NCBI GenBank assembly: GCA_902776365.1
Contig: CACYPU010000005.1
Span: 1 to 64,000 of the forward strand
Source: an uncultured Bacteroidota bacterium
Lineage (GTDB): Bacteria; Bacteroidota; Bacteroidia; Bacteroidales; P3
DNA: 64,000 nucleotides
Reading direction: 5' to 3'
The position numbers were made by a program, and so were the translations under genes. Under the pieces are notes generated by a model, which was not told where the DNA came from, did no database searches, and worked only from the letters and a program-made list of their open reading frames with translations. Positions 1 through 8,718 of the stretch are shown one piece after another. Numbering within the stretch: the first letter of the stretch is position 1; every line of letters starts with the position of its first letter.

Positions 1-88
<88 letters not shown>

Positions 89-95
89 TTTTTAT

Positions 96-125
96 AAGGA
101 GTTCCAGTGAGGGACTCCTTTTTTT
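96..125 (+). terminator. Intrinsic terminator of the rRNA operon
   Basis: AAGGAGTTCC at 96-105 pairs with GGGACTCCTT at 111-120 (one G-U) around a 5-base loop, followed directly by a run of T. It sits about 8 bases after the 5S 3' end, the expected place for the rRNA operon terminator. Confidence 0.9.
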
Positions 126-208
126 GTTGCACCATGTTTGTCTCCTTTTCCCATGCCCCTTTTCGAGGCTTCCAAGAAATTTTTTTTCGCTATGTCGAGG
201 AAAAATTG

Positions 209-216
209 TATCTTTG
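209..216 (+). promoter_or_regulatory. Bacteroidetes -7 box (TATCTTTG) upstream of lepA
   Basis: TATCTTTG matches the Bacteroidetes sigma-ABfr -7 consensus TAnnTTTG. The -33 region around 186-189 (TTCG) is a weak match to TTTG at the right spacing. It implies a transcript start near 222, giving a leader of about 20 bases to the ATG at 244. Confidence 0.7.
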
Positions 217-243
217 CACTTTTAAATGTCGACATTTTATACG

Positions 244-2061
244 ATGAAAAATATACGCAACTTCTGCATTATTGCTCATATTGACCACGGTAAGAGTACC
301 TTGGCCGATCGTCTGCTGGAGGTGACGAATACCGTCAGCCAGCGCGAAATGCAGGATCAGGTGCTCGATGATATGGAGCTGGAGAAGGAACGCGGCATCA
401 CCATCAAGAGCCACGCTATCCAGATGAACTATAGAAGGAGTGCAAGGGAGTGCGAAGGAGTGCAGGGGAGTGCGGAGGAGTATGTGCTGAACCTTATCGA
501 CACCCCGGGTCATGTGGACTTTAGCTATGAGGTCTCTCGCGCCATCGCTGCCTGTGAGGGAGCGCTGCTGGTGGTCGACGCCACGCAGGGCATCCAGGCA
601 CAAACCATCTCGAATCTCTACCTTGCCCTTGAGAACGACCTTGAAATCATCCCCGTGATGAACAAGATAGACCTCGACAGCGCCATGCCTGAAGAGGTGG
701 CCGACGAGATTGTCGACCTGCTGGGTTGCAAGCCAGAGGAGATCCTCCGTTGCTCGGCCAAGACGGGCATGGGTGTGCCGGAGATTCTCGACGCCATCGT
801 CGACCGTATTCCTGCCCCCGAAGGCGACCCCGATGCACCGCTCCAGGCCCTCGTCTTCGACTCTGTTTTCAATCCTTTCCGAGGCATCATCAGCTATTTC
901 CGCATCATGAACGGCACGCTGAAGACCGGCGATCATGTGAAGTTCTTCTCCACAGGTCGCGAATATGACGCTGACGAGGTGGGTGTGCTGCGCTTGAACA
1001 TGGAACCTTGTAAGCAGCTCTCTGCCGGCAATGTGGGCTATATCATCTCCGGCATCAAGACCTCGAAGGAGGTGCGTGTGGGCGACACCATCACTCATGT
1101 CAATGTTCCTTGCGAGAAGCCTATCGAGGGTTTCGAGGCCGTGAAGCCTATGGTCTTCGCTGGCGTCTATCCTGTGGATACCGACGACTACGAGGAGTTG
1201 CGTGCCAGCATCGAGAAACTGCAGCTCAATGATGCCAGCCTCACCTTTGAACCTGAAAGTTCATTGGCTTTGGGCTTCGGTTTCCGCTGTGGATTCCTGG
1301 GCCTGCTGCACATGGAAATTGTGCAGGAACGCCTGACGCGCGAGTTCGATATGGATGTCATCACCACAGTGCCCAACGTGCAGTACAAGGTGAAGCTCAC
1401 CAACGGCAGCGAGATTGACGTCTACAACCCCTCGGGTATGCCCGAGCCGAACAATATCGCCGAGGTGTACGAGCCATACATTCACGCGCAGATTATCACC
1501 AAGGCCGACTTCATCGGTCCTGTGATAAAGCTTTGCATGGACAAGCGCGGCATCCTCAAAAACCAGAACTATCTCACCACCGACCGCATCGAGATAACCT
1601 TCGACCTGCCGCTGGGAGAGGTAGTCTTCGACTTCTATGACAAGCTCAAATCCATCTCGAAAGGCTACGCCTCTTTCGACTACTACATCAACGGCTACCA
1701 GCCCTCGAAGCTGGTGAAACTGGAGATACTCCTCAACGGCGACCCCGTTGATGCCCTCTCCACGCTCACCTACGTTGACAACGCCTATCCCATCGGAAGG
1801 AAGATGTGCGAAAAACTGAAAGACCTTATCCCGCGCCAGCAGTTCGACGTAGCCATTCAGGCCGCCATCGGCAGCAAGATTATCGCCCGCGAAACGGTGC
1901 GTCAGGTGCGCAAGGATGTGACGGCCAAGTGCTATGGTGGTGATATTACGCGTAAGCGTAAACTCCTTGAGAAACAGAAGGAGGGAAAGAAACGTATGCG
2001 TCAGGTCGGTAACGTCGAGGTGCCGCAGAGTGCCTTCCTCGCCGTACTGAAATTGGATTGA
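244..2061 (+). CDS. lepA: Elongation factor 4 (LepA), translational GTPase
   Basis: EF4 acts on stalled or mistranslocated ribosomes and in 30S assembly. The G domain shows G1 AHIDHGKS (residues 11-18), G2 RGITIKSH, G3 DTPGH and G4 NKID, and the LepA-specific C-terminus rich in Lys/Arg ([20 protein letters not shown]) is present. I chose the ATG at 244 because the family begins [12 protein letters not shown]. An in-frame ATG at 226 adds six residues and would be nearly leaderless. The protein is 605 residues, slightly longer than usual. The extra length lies in the loop just before DTPGH, where about a dozen residues (roughly 64-80) are encoded by a 10-bp tandem array (435-481). The gene appears monocistronic or co-transcribed with the small lipoprotein that follows 22 bases later. 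Confidence 0.97.
   Translation: MKNIRNFCIIAHIDHGKSTLADRLLEVTNTVSQREMQDQVLDDMELEKERGITIKSHAIQMNYRRSARECEGVQGSAEEYVLNLIDTPGHVDFSYEVSRAIAACEGALLVVDATQGIQAQTISNLYLALENDLEIIPVMNKIDLDSAMPEEVADEIVDLLGCKPEEILRCSAKTGMGVPEILDAIVDRIPAPEGDPDAPLQALVFDSVFNPFRGIISYFRIMNGTLKTGDHVKFFSTGREYDADEVGVLRLNMEPCKQLSAGNVGYIISGIKTSKEVRVGDTITHVNVPCEKPIEGFEAVKPMVFAGVYPVDTDDYEELRASIEKLQLNDASLTFEPESSLALGFGFRCGFLGLLHMEIVQERLTREFDMDVITTVPNVQYKVKLTNGSEIDVYNPSGMPEPNNIAEVYEPYIHAQIITKADFIGPVIKLCMDKRGILKNQNYLTTDRIEITFDLPLGEVVFDFYDKLKSISKGYASFDYYINGYQPSKLVKLEILLNGDPVDALSTLTYVDNAYPIGRKMCEKLKDLIPRQQFDVAIQAAIGSKIIARETVRQVRKDVTAKCYGGDITRKRKLLEKQKEGKKRMRQVGNVEVPQSAFLAVLKLD
435..481. repeat. 10-bp tandem array (GGAGTGCA family) inside lepA
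   Basis: Four full units and one partial of AAGGAGTGCA/AGGGAGTGCG/GGGGAGTGCG. The array is in frame and encodes a hydrophilic stretch ([16 protein letters not shown]) just before the G3 box, where other LepA proteins have a short hairpin. Units differ by A/G changes only. Confidence 0.9.
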
Positions 2062-2083
2062 AAACCTTAAAAAAAATCATAAA

Positions 2084-2593
2084 ATGAAAAAAACAGTGAA
2101 ACTTTTATTGGCGGCTTTCGTCATGATGGCTACCGTGAGTCTTACCAGCTGTGGAAAAGACGACGAGAAGGAAACAACCTATCCCGCTTCGACTTCTTAC
2201 GCCATCCACTTTGAGGGTCAGATGCTTACACCCGGCCAGACGGTGAAACATACCGTCACCGCTGCCGAGAAAGAGGCCGACGAGGCTATGGTCGACTTCT
2301 TCATCGAGAACATCACCCAGGAGGCTCTGCAAACCCGCTTCAAAGTGGAATTTGTTGAAGGTCCGGATTCAATGAGGGAATTGCCCGTCTGCTACGGTGA
2401 GTGCAAACCTGTCACCTGCCCCTACCAGTCGGAGATCTTCTCCCTCGCCCCCGGCGTCGACACAAGAGCCTTGCAGATTCACTGCTATCCCAGCTTCCAT
2501 GAGGCAGGTTCCAAAGGCACCTACAAAATCACCGTCGGCAAAACTGGCAGCATGGACGATCCGCAGGTCTTCTTCCTGCAGTTCATTCTCTAA
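2084..2593 (+). CDS. Small lipoprotein of unknown function
   Basis: The 169-residue protein starts with a lipoprotein signal (MKKTVKLLLAAFVMMATVSLTSC) whose lipobox Cys is at residue 23, followed by a charged linker GKDDEKE. The rest is a predicted beta-rich domain of about 140 residues with four Cys (around CYGECKPVTC and later). I do not recognise the family. It follows lepA by 22 bases on the same strand and its stop overlaps the convergent flippase gene by four bases. It is probably attached to the outer membrane, which is inferred from the signal only. Confidence 0.8.
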   Translation: MKKTVKLLLAAFVMMATVSLTSCGKDDEKETTYPASTSYAIHFEGQMLTPGQTVKHTVTAAEKEADEAMVDFFIENITQEALQTRFKVEFVEGPDSMRELPVCYGECKPVTCPYQSEIFSLAPGVDTRALQIHCYPSFHEAGSKGTYKITVGKTGSMDDPQVFFLQFIL

Positions 2594-3861
2594 AATGTGT
2601 GCTCATAACGGCGCACCTGCCACAGGTACCATATCAGCAGGGATGCTTTCACGAGCGTCCCTGCTGCTGCATACAGGACGATGGCTAGCATGAAGTCGTG
2701 GGTGCCGACGCCAATGGCGATGGCTGCCACTCGCAGCACCATCAGCACCAGATAGAATCCAAATTCGGTACGCTGGGTGGAGAAAACATTGGGGATGAAT
2801 GTCAGCGAACTGGAGAACAATGTGACGAGGGCCATCGGCAACAGCGCTTGGACAAAGGGTCCGCACCCCTGCCAGCGGTCGCCGAAGCAGAAGACAAACA
2901 CGGGCTCGGCGAAGAACCACGCCAGCACACCCACGGGCAGCGCCACAGCCAGCAGAGGCAGGAGGAAGCGTCGCAGCAGGCGCATGAAGGTTTTTCGGTC
3001 GCGCACGGCCTCTGCGGTGCGGGCGTAGAGCACCCGTTCAAAGGCAATGCTGAGGATGTTGACAGGTTGCATGGTGAATGTCAGTGCCAAGCCGAAGAGT
3101 CCTATCTCGGCACTTTTAAAATAGAGGGCGGCCCAGAGGAACGGCAGGTTCGAGGAAAAGGTGTTGATAAAGTCCTTCGTGGCCACGAAGAATGGGAAAT
3201 TGCGGTGCGTTCTGGCAACGGCCCGGAGTTCGGAATTTGGAATTTGGAATTTGGAATTCGGAAGACTCTTTAGCTTGAGGCGATAGTTGATGTTCGCCGC
3301 CGCCTGTCCCAGTACGGTGCCCAGAGGCAGGCCGCTAGGGGAGAGTCCCAGTAGCCCCAGCACGATTTTCGTGAGGGCGCCGCCGGCGGCATTCACTGTG
3401 TCGGACACAGCAATCATCGCGTAGCGGTGGAAGCGGTTGTAGAGGAAACTGTAGACGCGTGAGGTGCCGCAGAAGAAGACCATCGGGGGGATGAGCAGCA
3501 CCATCCATCCCAGCTGTGCCATGTTGCCTGGTAGCAGGCCTGTGAGCCATAGCACCAGTGCCACCGTGAGCAGAGCCACAGACACCAGCGTGTTCATCCG
3601 CAAGGCGAAGCGCGTCACCGCCGCCGCCTCACGCTCGTCGTCGGCCACGACGATGGCCAGCTCGTACTTGCAGGTGCTAAAGATGATGAACACCTCGATA
3701 TAGGAATAGAAGATGTTGAACAGGCCGTAATCCTCTGGAGGATAGATGCGTGTGAGCACGAAATAGGCCACCAGCGTGATGGCTTGTGCCAGCACGTTGC
3801 CGCTCACCAGCGTCGCCGCTTCGCGGATCAAACCTCCCCGTGGTATTTTCGGAGTACCCAT
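2590..3861 (-). CDS. Polysaccharide/lipid-linked oligosaccharide flippase (MATE/Wzx-like)
   Basis: A hydrophobic protein of about 423 residues with roughly 12 predicted membrane segments, opening with GGLIREAATLVSGNVLAQAI typical of Wzx-type polysaccharide exporters. Such proteins move undecaprenyl-linked glycans to the periplasm. The start at 3861 (ATG) overlaps the upstream VWA gene by 34 bases. A GTG at 3900 would add 13 residues that merely re-read that gene. A hydrophilic insertion (LPNSKFQIPNSEL) in a loop is encoded by the 7-bp array at 3225-3259. The O-antigen ligase-like gene in the same leftward run supports a role in surface glycan assembly. Confidence 0.88.
   Translation of the reverse strand: MGTPKIPRGGLIREAATLVSGNVLAQAITLVAYFVLTRIYPPEDYGLFNIFYSYIEVFIIFSTCKYELAIVVADDEREAAAVTRFALRMNTLVSVALLTVALVLWLTGLLPGNMAQLGWMVLLIPPMVFFCGTSRVYSFLYNRFHRYAMIAVSDTVNAAGGALTKIVLGLLGLSPSGLPLGTVLGQAAANINYRLKLKSLPNSKFQIPNSELRAVARTHRNFPFFVATKDFINTFSSNLPFLWAALYFKSAEIGLFGLALTFTMQPVNILSIAFERVLYARTAEAVRDRKTFMRLLRRFLLPLLAVALPVGVLAWFFAEPVFVFCFGDRWQGCGPFVQALLPMALVTLFSSSLTFIPNVFSTQRTEFGFYLVLMVLRVAAIAIGVGTHDFMLAIVLYAAAGTLVKASLLIWYLWQVRRYEHTF
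3225..3259. repeat. 7-bp tandem array (GGAATTC family) inside flippase gene
   Basis: Five units GGAGTTC/GGAATTT/GGAATTC, continuing weakly into GGAAGAC. It encodes a polar loop with repeated PNS motifs in an otherwise hydrophobic protein, so it looks like an insertion. Confidence 0.9.
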
Positions 3862-5834
3862 TCGAGACTTAATAGAAGGATTATCAGTATTAATACCCAC
3901 AGTAGATTCAGCATCTCGGAGAACCGCGTGTGAGTGTAGATGACAGGTTTGAGAGTTTGGAGTTCGGCGTTCAGAGAAGAGAGTTGGTCAGGATAGAACA
4001 TTTTGCCGCCGGTGATGCTGCTGATGGTTTTGAGCAGGGTGTGGTTAGCGGTGAGGTTGGCCTGCTCGAGGTGCAGCGCCTCCACAGCGAAGGCACCCTC
4101 GGCGGTGTAGGTGGTACCGTCGTAAGTCGTTGTGGCGGTATAGCGGTAGAGTCCTTCGGGTAGCGTCCCCAGCGAGAGGGTGTATCCGCTGCCTTGACGC
4201 GAGAAGTTGTAGTCACCCTGCACTCCCTTGTGATTCTCTACACTCCCCTGCACTCCTTGAAGTGTAAGCTTCGCCTCGGGGGTGTTGAAGGGCTCGTAGC
4301 TCTCATTGTAGAGCTGGGCGTGTACCATCACCTCGTCGTTGTCGGAATAGTGGCGCTCTGTCTCCACGATGAAGCGCTCGCGGTTGTCGGTGATGGCGGC
4401 GAAGTTGACCAACTGGCTCACGAGGCGGTCGAAGTGGTCGTGTGACTTGTTGTTCAGGAAATCCACCAGACGCCAGCGCCACAGTCCTTCGCCCCATACG
4501 AAGGCCCTGCGCTGTTGCCCCTGCACCAGGGCCGACACCAAAGGCTGTCCGGTGTTGATGCTGCCCAGGCGGGCGGTGAGGAGCGACTGGAGGTTTGGGG
4601 AGGTCTTCACCTCGCCGAAAGGCGCCGTCAGCGGCGGCAGCTCCTCGAGGGCGATGGCATCGGCGGCGTCGAGGGTGAAGAGCGAGAACGCGTTGTTGTA
4701 TAGCGCTGTTACCTCGTTTACCTTCTTCGTCCTCGCCACAATCTCAAGCCCCGTATGCAGGGCGTTGAAGCGAGCTAGGTCGGTTTGGGTGCCGATGATA
4801 TAGATTGCGTTATTGTTTGATTGTTTGATTGCTTGAGTGGTGGAGGGTAGGTTGTGAAAGATGAGAAGGGAGTAATCTTTCAATTCCTCGGTCTTCATTC
4901 TTAATTCCTCATTCATAAACACCTTTGCCTCGTAGTTGGGGTTGCTTTCCACTGCCTGTTTCAGTGCCGCGAGGTCGGGGTGGGGGGAATTGCCGATGAT
5001 GGCCACTTTGCGGCGGCTGTCGAGGACGTCGGTGTAGAACGTCAGCACGTTGTTTACTGTCTCCCGTTCGCCATCGACAACGGAGAGGCTGGCTGTATAT
5101 CGTTGCAAGCCAGGTTTCTCGGCCTTTAGTTCGAAGGTCAGGGTGGTGCTAAACAGGTCGTCGGAGTAATCCACCTGCTGCATCGCTAGCGCCTTGCCGT
5201 GGGCGTCGGTGAGGGTGAGTTGTGCCGAATGGTTTTTCAGGCGCCTGGCGTTGATTGTCAGTTCCACGGGGAAGGTGTTGCCTGTGAAGGCTATGCGGTT
5301 GTGGCGTATGGATGCCAGCGCGGCGTCGCGCTGCGGTGTGGTGTCGCCTAAGGCCACAGTGTAGACGGGAAAGGTGAGCCGTTCGGCGGTGCTGGCGGGG
5401 TTGTTTCCGCGGTTGTAGATGCCGTCGGTGGCCAGCACCACAGCCCCCAGGTTGCGCCCCTGATAGTGGTTGGCGATGTCGTCCAGCTCTGCCGAGATGT
5501 CGGTCGTGCTCCCGCCAAACTCCTCATATACCAACTCGCATTCGTCAATTTCGAATTTCGAATTAAGAATTGAGAATATCGAAGTGTCTATCGATTCGGA
5601 AATATCCTGCACCACTACCACCACGGGTTTCTGCTGTTCGTTGACGGTGCGTTTGGCCACGGGAGCCAGCAGCAGCAGGGCAATGGCGGAGACAGCCACG
5701 AAACGCACTGCCGCCAGCAGCAGGTTCATCCGCTTGCTGAAGCGTCGGCGTCCCACAAAATAGAGTCCCGCGGAGTAGGCCGCACCCGCCAGTAGGCAGA
5801 AGAGAACGTAGTACCAAGGATAGTCGATTATCAT
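3828..5834 (-). CDS. VWA-domain membrane protein
   Basis: 668 residues: two N-terminal membrane segments (about 8-27 and 37-60), a von Willebrand A-like domain beginning at VVVVVQDISES (MIDAS-like DxSxS, about residues 72-81) with ATDGIYNRG downstream, a long periplasmic beta-rich region, and a final membrane helix near 645-663. This architecture is common in Bacteroidetes, where such proteins resemble BatA/BatB relatives, but the function is unknown. Four separate tandem arrays (4217, 4804, 4882, 5547) give polar low-complexity inserts, which is exceptional. The start ATG at 5834 abuts another array (5835-5858). Confidence 0.85.
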   Translation of the reverse strand: MIIDYPWYYVLFCLLAGAAYSAGLYFVGRRRFSKRMNLLLAAVRFVAVSAIALLLLAPVAKRTVNEQQKPVVVVVQDISESIDTSIFSILNSKFEIDECELVYEEFGGSTTDISAELDDIANHYQGRNLGAVVLATDGIYNRGNNPASTAERLTFPVYTVALGDTTPQRDAALASIRHNRIAFTGNTFPVELTINARRLKNHSAQLTLTDAHGKALAMQQVDYSDDLFSTTLTFELKAEKPGLQRYTASLSVVDGERETVNNVLTFYTDVLDSRRKVAIIGNSPHPDLAALKQAVESNPNYEAKVFMNEELRMKTEELKDYSLLIFHNLPSTTQAIKQSNNNAIYIIGTQTDLARFNALHTGLEIVARTKKVNEVTALYNNAFSLFTLDAADAIALEELPPLTAPFGEVKTSPNLQSLLTARLGSINTGQPLVSALVQGQQRRAFVWGEGLWRWRLVDFLNNKSHDHFDRLVSQLVNFAAITDNRERFIVETERHYSDNDEVMVHAQLYNESYEPFNTPEAKLTLQGVQGSVENHKGVQGDYNFSRQGSGYTLSLGTLPEGLYRYTATTTYDGTTYTAEGAFAVEALHLEQANLTANHTLLKTISSITGGKMFYPDQLSSLNAELQTLKPVIYTHTRFSEMLNLLWVLILIILLLSLEWVLRKYHGEV
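4217..4256. repeat. 10-bp array (GGAGTGCA family) inside VWA gene
   Basis: Four 10-bp units on the + strand, CCTGCACTCC (first and last), with diverged CTTGTGATTC and TCTACACTCC between. It encodes LQGVQGSVENHKGVQG, a duplicated GVQG motif. It is the reverse complement of the family seen in lepA. Confidence 0.8.
4804..4835. repeat. 8-bp array (ATTGTTTG family) inside VWA gene
   Basis: Four units: ATTGCGTT, ATTGTTTG twice, ATTGCTTG. It encodes a Gln/Asn-rich stretch (QAIKQSNNNAIY) in the periplasmic region. Confidence 0.85.
4882..4916. repeat. 7-bp array (AATTCCT/CATTCTT) inside VWA gene
   Basis: Five diverged 7-bp units, AATTCCT appearing twice with CGGTCTT, CATTCTT and CATTCAT. It encodes the charged stretch NEELRMKTEELKD. 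More decayed than the other arrays. Confidence 0.7.
5547..5581. repeat. 7-bp array (AATTTCG family) inside VWA gene
   Basis: Units AATTTCG twice, then AATTAAG, AATTGAG, AATATCG. It encodes SIFSILNSKFEID shortly after the MIDAS-like motif of the VWA domain. Confidence 0.85.
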
Positions 5835-5858
5835 AATGCGTTAATGTGTTAATGCGTC
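5835..5858. repeat. 8-bp array (AATGCGTT family) filling an intergenic gap
   Basis: AATGCGTT, AATGTGTT, AATGCGTC. It occupies the whole space between the VWA start codon (5834) and the M16 protease end. The last unit supplies the TGA stop of the protease gene (5857-5859). Confidence 0.85.
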
Positions 5859-7083
5859 AGTTGCCATAGACGAGGGTGCTGAAGTGATCGGGGTTGAACC
5901 TCTCCTGCGCCACACGCAGCAGGTCGGTGGTGGTCACCGCCATCAGGTCGGCCTCCATTTCCTCGAGGGTGTTCACATGTTCGTAGCACAGGTAGGCCTT
6001 GCCGATGCTCTGCATTTCGTTCAGCCCATAGTCGTCGTTGACGGCCATCTGTCCTATCATCTGGCGCTGTGCCAGCCGCAGTTGACGTTCGCTGAGGGCG
6101 TGAGAGGCGATGTCCAGCAGTTCGTTGCATATGAGTTTGTGTGCCTTCTCCTGCGCCCCGGGGTCGACGCCGGCGTAGATATAGAACAGGCCGGTGTCGG
6201 AGAACGGCACATACTGCGACTCGATGTTGTAGCAGAAACCGTAGTGCTCGCGCACGGCCACATTGAGGCGTGAGTTCATGGCGGGGCCGCCCAGGATGTT
6301 GTTCAGCAGCGAGAAGGCTGTCTTGTCGGCATGGTAGATGTCAGGCGCCTCGCATCCAATCAGCATGTGTGCCTGATGCGTGTGGCGATTGATGTGGCGG
6401 TCGAAAAGGCGGAATTCCGGGCGCTCTCCCCTGCTCTCCTTTACCCTCCCCTGTCCTCTCTTGTACTCCCCGAAATGCCTCTCGCACAGCTTCACCAGCC
6501 GTTCCATTGTCACGTTGCCGCTCACAGTGATGACCATCCGCTCGGGCGTGTAGTGCTCACGCATGAAAGAACGCAAGCCCTCGGGCGTGAAGCGCTTCAC
6601 GTTGCGACGGCTGCCCAGGATGTTGTGCCCTAGGGGATGCCCCTCGTAGGCCAGCTCCTCGTACTCGTCGTAGATGAGCTCCGACGGCGTGTCCTTGTAG
6701 GAATCAATCTCCTCCAGCACCACCTCCTTCTCGTGCTCGATTTCGTTCTGCGGGAAGGTGCTGTGGAACAGGATGTCGGCGAAAAGCTCCAGGCAGCGCT
6801 CCAGGTGCTCGCTCAGCGACGAGGCGTAGACGCAGGTCTCCTCCTTGGTGGTGAAGGCGTTGAGCTCGCCGCCCACGCCGTCGATGCGGTTCAGGATGTG
6901 GTAGGCGCGTCGGTGTTCGGTGCCCTTGAAAAGCGAATGCTCGATGAAATGCGCCGTACCCTCCTCGGCCCCGTGCTCGTCGCGCGAGCCCACGTTGATA
7001 TACACCCCGCTGTAGGTCACCCTCGACGGCGTGTGGCTCAGGATTATCTTGATGCCGTTAGGCAAAGTGTGGTATTCGTACAT
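5857..7083 (-). CDS. M16 family zinc metalloprotease
   Basis: The inverted zinc motif HFIEH (residues 45-49) and the downstream acidic ligand region (EKEVVLEEIDSYKDTPSE, about 75 residues later) show an active M16-type peptidase. The second, non-catalytic M16 half follows (YHADKTAFSLLNNILGG). At 408 residues it matches the short mitochondrial-processing-peptidase-like bacterial form. I chose the ATG at 7083 (MYEYHTLPNG). An upstream start at 7101 lies in AACGCATT-type repeat sequence. The inter-domain linker (KRGQGRVKESRGERPEF) is encoded by a 10-bp array at 6423-6472. No signal peptide is seen, so it is probably cytoplasmic. Confidence 0.93.
   Translation of the reverse strand: MYEYHTLPNGIKIILSHTPSRVTYSGVYINVGSRDEHGAEEGTAHFIEHSLFKGTEHRRAYHILNRIDGVGGELNAFTTKEETCVYASSLSEHLERCLELFADILFHSTFPQNEIEHEKEVVLEEIDSYKDTPSELIYDEYEELAYEGHPLGHNILGSRRNVKRFTPEGLRSFMREHYTPERMVITVSGNVTMERLVKLCERHFGEYKRGQGRVKESRGERPEFRLFDRHINRHTHQAHMLIGCEAPDIYHADKTAFSLLNNILGGPAMNSRLNVAVREHYGFCYNIESQYVPFSDTGLFYIYAGVDPGAQEKAHKLICNELLDIASHALSERQLRLAQRQMIGQMAVNDDYGLNEMQSIGKAYLCYEHVNTLEEMEADLMAVTTTDLLRVAQERFNPDHFSTLVYGN
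6423..6472. repeat. 10-bp array inside M16 protease linker
   Basis: Five loosely conserved pyrimidine-rich units (GCTCTCCCCT, GCTCTCCTTT, ACCCTCCCCT, GTCCTCTCTT, GTACTCCCCG). It resembles a decayed GGAGTGCA-family array in reverse orientation and encodes the Arg/Gly/Glu-rich inter-domain linker. Confidence 0.65.
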
Positions 7084-7110
7084 TCTCTCCCTATAACGCA
7101 TTCATGCATT

Positions 7111-8715
7111 TTATATTGTGTCCCGTTTGTCCATATCAGAGAAAGTTCGGACAGACGGCTGGAAGAAGGCCAGGAACCAAGAGCAGAAGAGGATGCCGGG
7201 GAGGGAGTCGAGGGTGTTCTCGGTGAGGAAGGAGACGAGGATAGTGACGAGCCACAATGTTTTAATGAGGGAGTATGAGGGAGTGCAAAGGAGTGCAAGG
7301 GAGTGCGAGGATAAATGTTTGTTGGATTGCATGATTGCCTGATTGCGAGTGTGGTGCCAGGCGCGGAGGAAGAAGAAGACTATCAGGGCGAAGCCGAGGA
7401 AGCCGAAAAGGGCGATGAGGGTGAGGTATTCGTTGTGGGGATAGAGCGGATTTTCCTGCATGGGGGAATCGGAGGCGACGAATTCGTCGTGTAAGGCTTT
7501 GTGAAGGTCGCCGGTGCCGGTACCGATGAGGGGGTGCTTCGCGATGACGTTCCAGGTGCAGCGCCAGAGCTCGAGGCGCTGGAGCATGGAGAATCCCGTT
7601 ACCGCGCGGTAGCAACGGTAGTTCTCATATTCGAAGAGGGCCTTATGAAGCATTTTTCGGAACGGCGAGCCGTGTTCATAGACGGGGTTGGCGACGCCGC
7701 GGGCAATCTCGTCGACTTGGCTGTCGGTGAGGGCGGCTACGCCGGCGCTGTCCTTAGTGAGGCCGAGGGCGTTGAGGTAGCGGATGAGGGCCGACTCGAC
7801 GGAGTAGCCGGAGGCGGTGAGGCTGTCGAGGGGCATGGTGCTACGTTTGGGCCATTCGTTGATGAGTTCGGCGCGACAGATGTAGTTGTTGACGTAGTTG
7901 CCATTCTCAATGAATCCGTCCTGCCGGTGCTCGTAGGGATGTCCATTCACGGTTTTTTCCTGCAAGGTCTCGCTGGACAAGGGACCGAGCCGGTAGTAGG
8001 AGCGGTAGCCGAGGAAAATCATGAGGCCAACGAGGCCGGCGGACACCACCCAGCAAGCTGTCCAAAGCCACCGACGGCGGTGCAGGATGGCGACGAGGGA
8101 GGCGACGGCGAGGATGACGACGGCGGTATAGGACTGGAGCAGGAGGAGGAAGAAGAGGAACCAGAGGATGAGGATCCAGTGAAGGACTTTGAATTTTATG
8201 TTTCGGGTTCTAAGTGATTGGTAGCCGAGTAGGTAGATGACCATGCAAATGTTGAGAGCGAAGCGTGTGTGGTGGATATAGGTGACGATTTCGCGGTGCG
8301 GCAGGTCGGGGATGGTGAGCCAGCGGACGAAGCCTATAATGGTGACGACGAAGACAGTGCCACCGTATAGGTTGAGGATGAGACTTCTCGTGTTGCCTTC
8401 GGGTGCTGGGGTGGTGAGGACGACCAGTGACACGGCCAACAACGGCAGCATCTCCACGATGTCGGAGCATCCTTTGGCGATGTCGGAGGTCCAGAGGAGT
8501 CCGACGACATGCAAGAAGAAGAGGACGGCGAAAGCGTGCAGGAGGCGGTTTCCACGAGCCATACGCCACTTCTCGGCCCAGCGGCCTTCGAAGACCCAGT
8601 TGACCAGCAGGAGCACCCAAACGACGTTGGAGAGGCCCACAGTGGTGACCATGCATCCGCCCAAGAGGGTGAGCAGTACTAGATATATTGTTCTATGAAC
8701 CTTGGCTCCGAACAA
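7111..8715 (-). CDS. O-antigen ligase/polymerase-like membrane protein (Wzy_C)
   Basis: 534 residues with about 10-12 membrane helices and a large periplasmic loop (roughly 225-360), ending with KHPLIGTGTGDLHKA and PHNEYLTLIALFGFLGF, the usual Wzy_C-domain signature of WaaL/Wzy-type proteins. These attach or polymerise lipid-linked O-chains in the periplasm. A cytoplasmic linker before the last helix (NQAIMQSNKHLSSHSLALLCTPSYSLIK) is encoded by two adjacent arrays (7267-7306 and 7316-7347), unlike the compact loop expected. It lies between the M16 protease and S41 protease genes on the same strand, four bases from the latter. Confidence 0.88.
   Translation of the reverse strand: MFGAKVHRTIYLVLLTLLGGCMVTTVGLSNVVWVLLLVNWVFEGRWAEKWRMARGNRLLHAFAVLFFLHVVGLLWTSDIAKGCSDIVEMLPLLAVSLVVLTTPAPEGNTRSLILNLYGGTVFVVTIIGFVRWLTIPDLPHREIVTYIHHTRFALNICMVIYLLGYQSLRTRNIKFKVLHWILILWFLFFLLLLQSYTAVVILAVASLVAILHRRRWLWTACWVVSAGLVGLMIFLGYRSYYRLGPLSSETLQEKTVNGHPYEHRQDGFIENGNYVNNYICRAELINEWPKRSTMPLDSLTASGYSVESALIRYLNALGLTKDSAGVAALTDSQVDEIARGVANPVYEHGSPFRKMLHKALFEYENYRCYRAVTGFSMLQRLELWRCTWNVIAKHPLIGTGTGDLHKALHDEFVASDSPMQENPLYPHNEYLTLIALFGFLGFALIVFFFLRAWHHTRNQAIMQSNKHLSSHSLALLCTPSYSLIKTLWLVTILVSFLTENTLDSLPGILFCSWFLAFFQPSVRTFSDMDKRDTI
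7267..7306. repeat. 10-bp array (GGAGTGCA family) inside O-antigen ligase gene
   Basis: Four units GAGGGAGTAT, GAGGGAGTGC, AAAGGAGTGC, AAGGGAGTGC. Same family as the lepA array 7 kb away, differing by transitions. Confidence 0.9.
7316..7347. repeat. 8-bp array (TGATTGCC family) inside O-antigen ligase gene
   Basis: TGTTTGTT, GGATTGCA, TGATTGCC, TGATTGCG. Related to the ATTGTTTG array in the VWA gene. It lies next to the 10-bp array, so two families are stacked in one loop. Confidence 0.75.
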
Positions 8716-8718
8716 ATC

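Noticed and set aside
3862-3900. GTG start at 3900 for the flippase
   Set aside because: The extra 13 residues only re-read the overlapping VWA gene; the ATG at 3861 fits the family N-terminus better.
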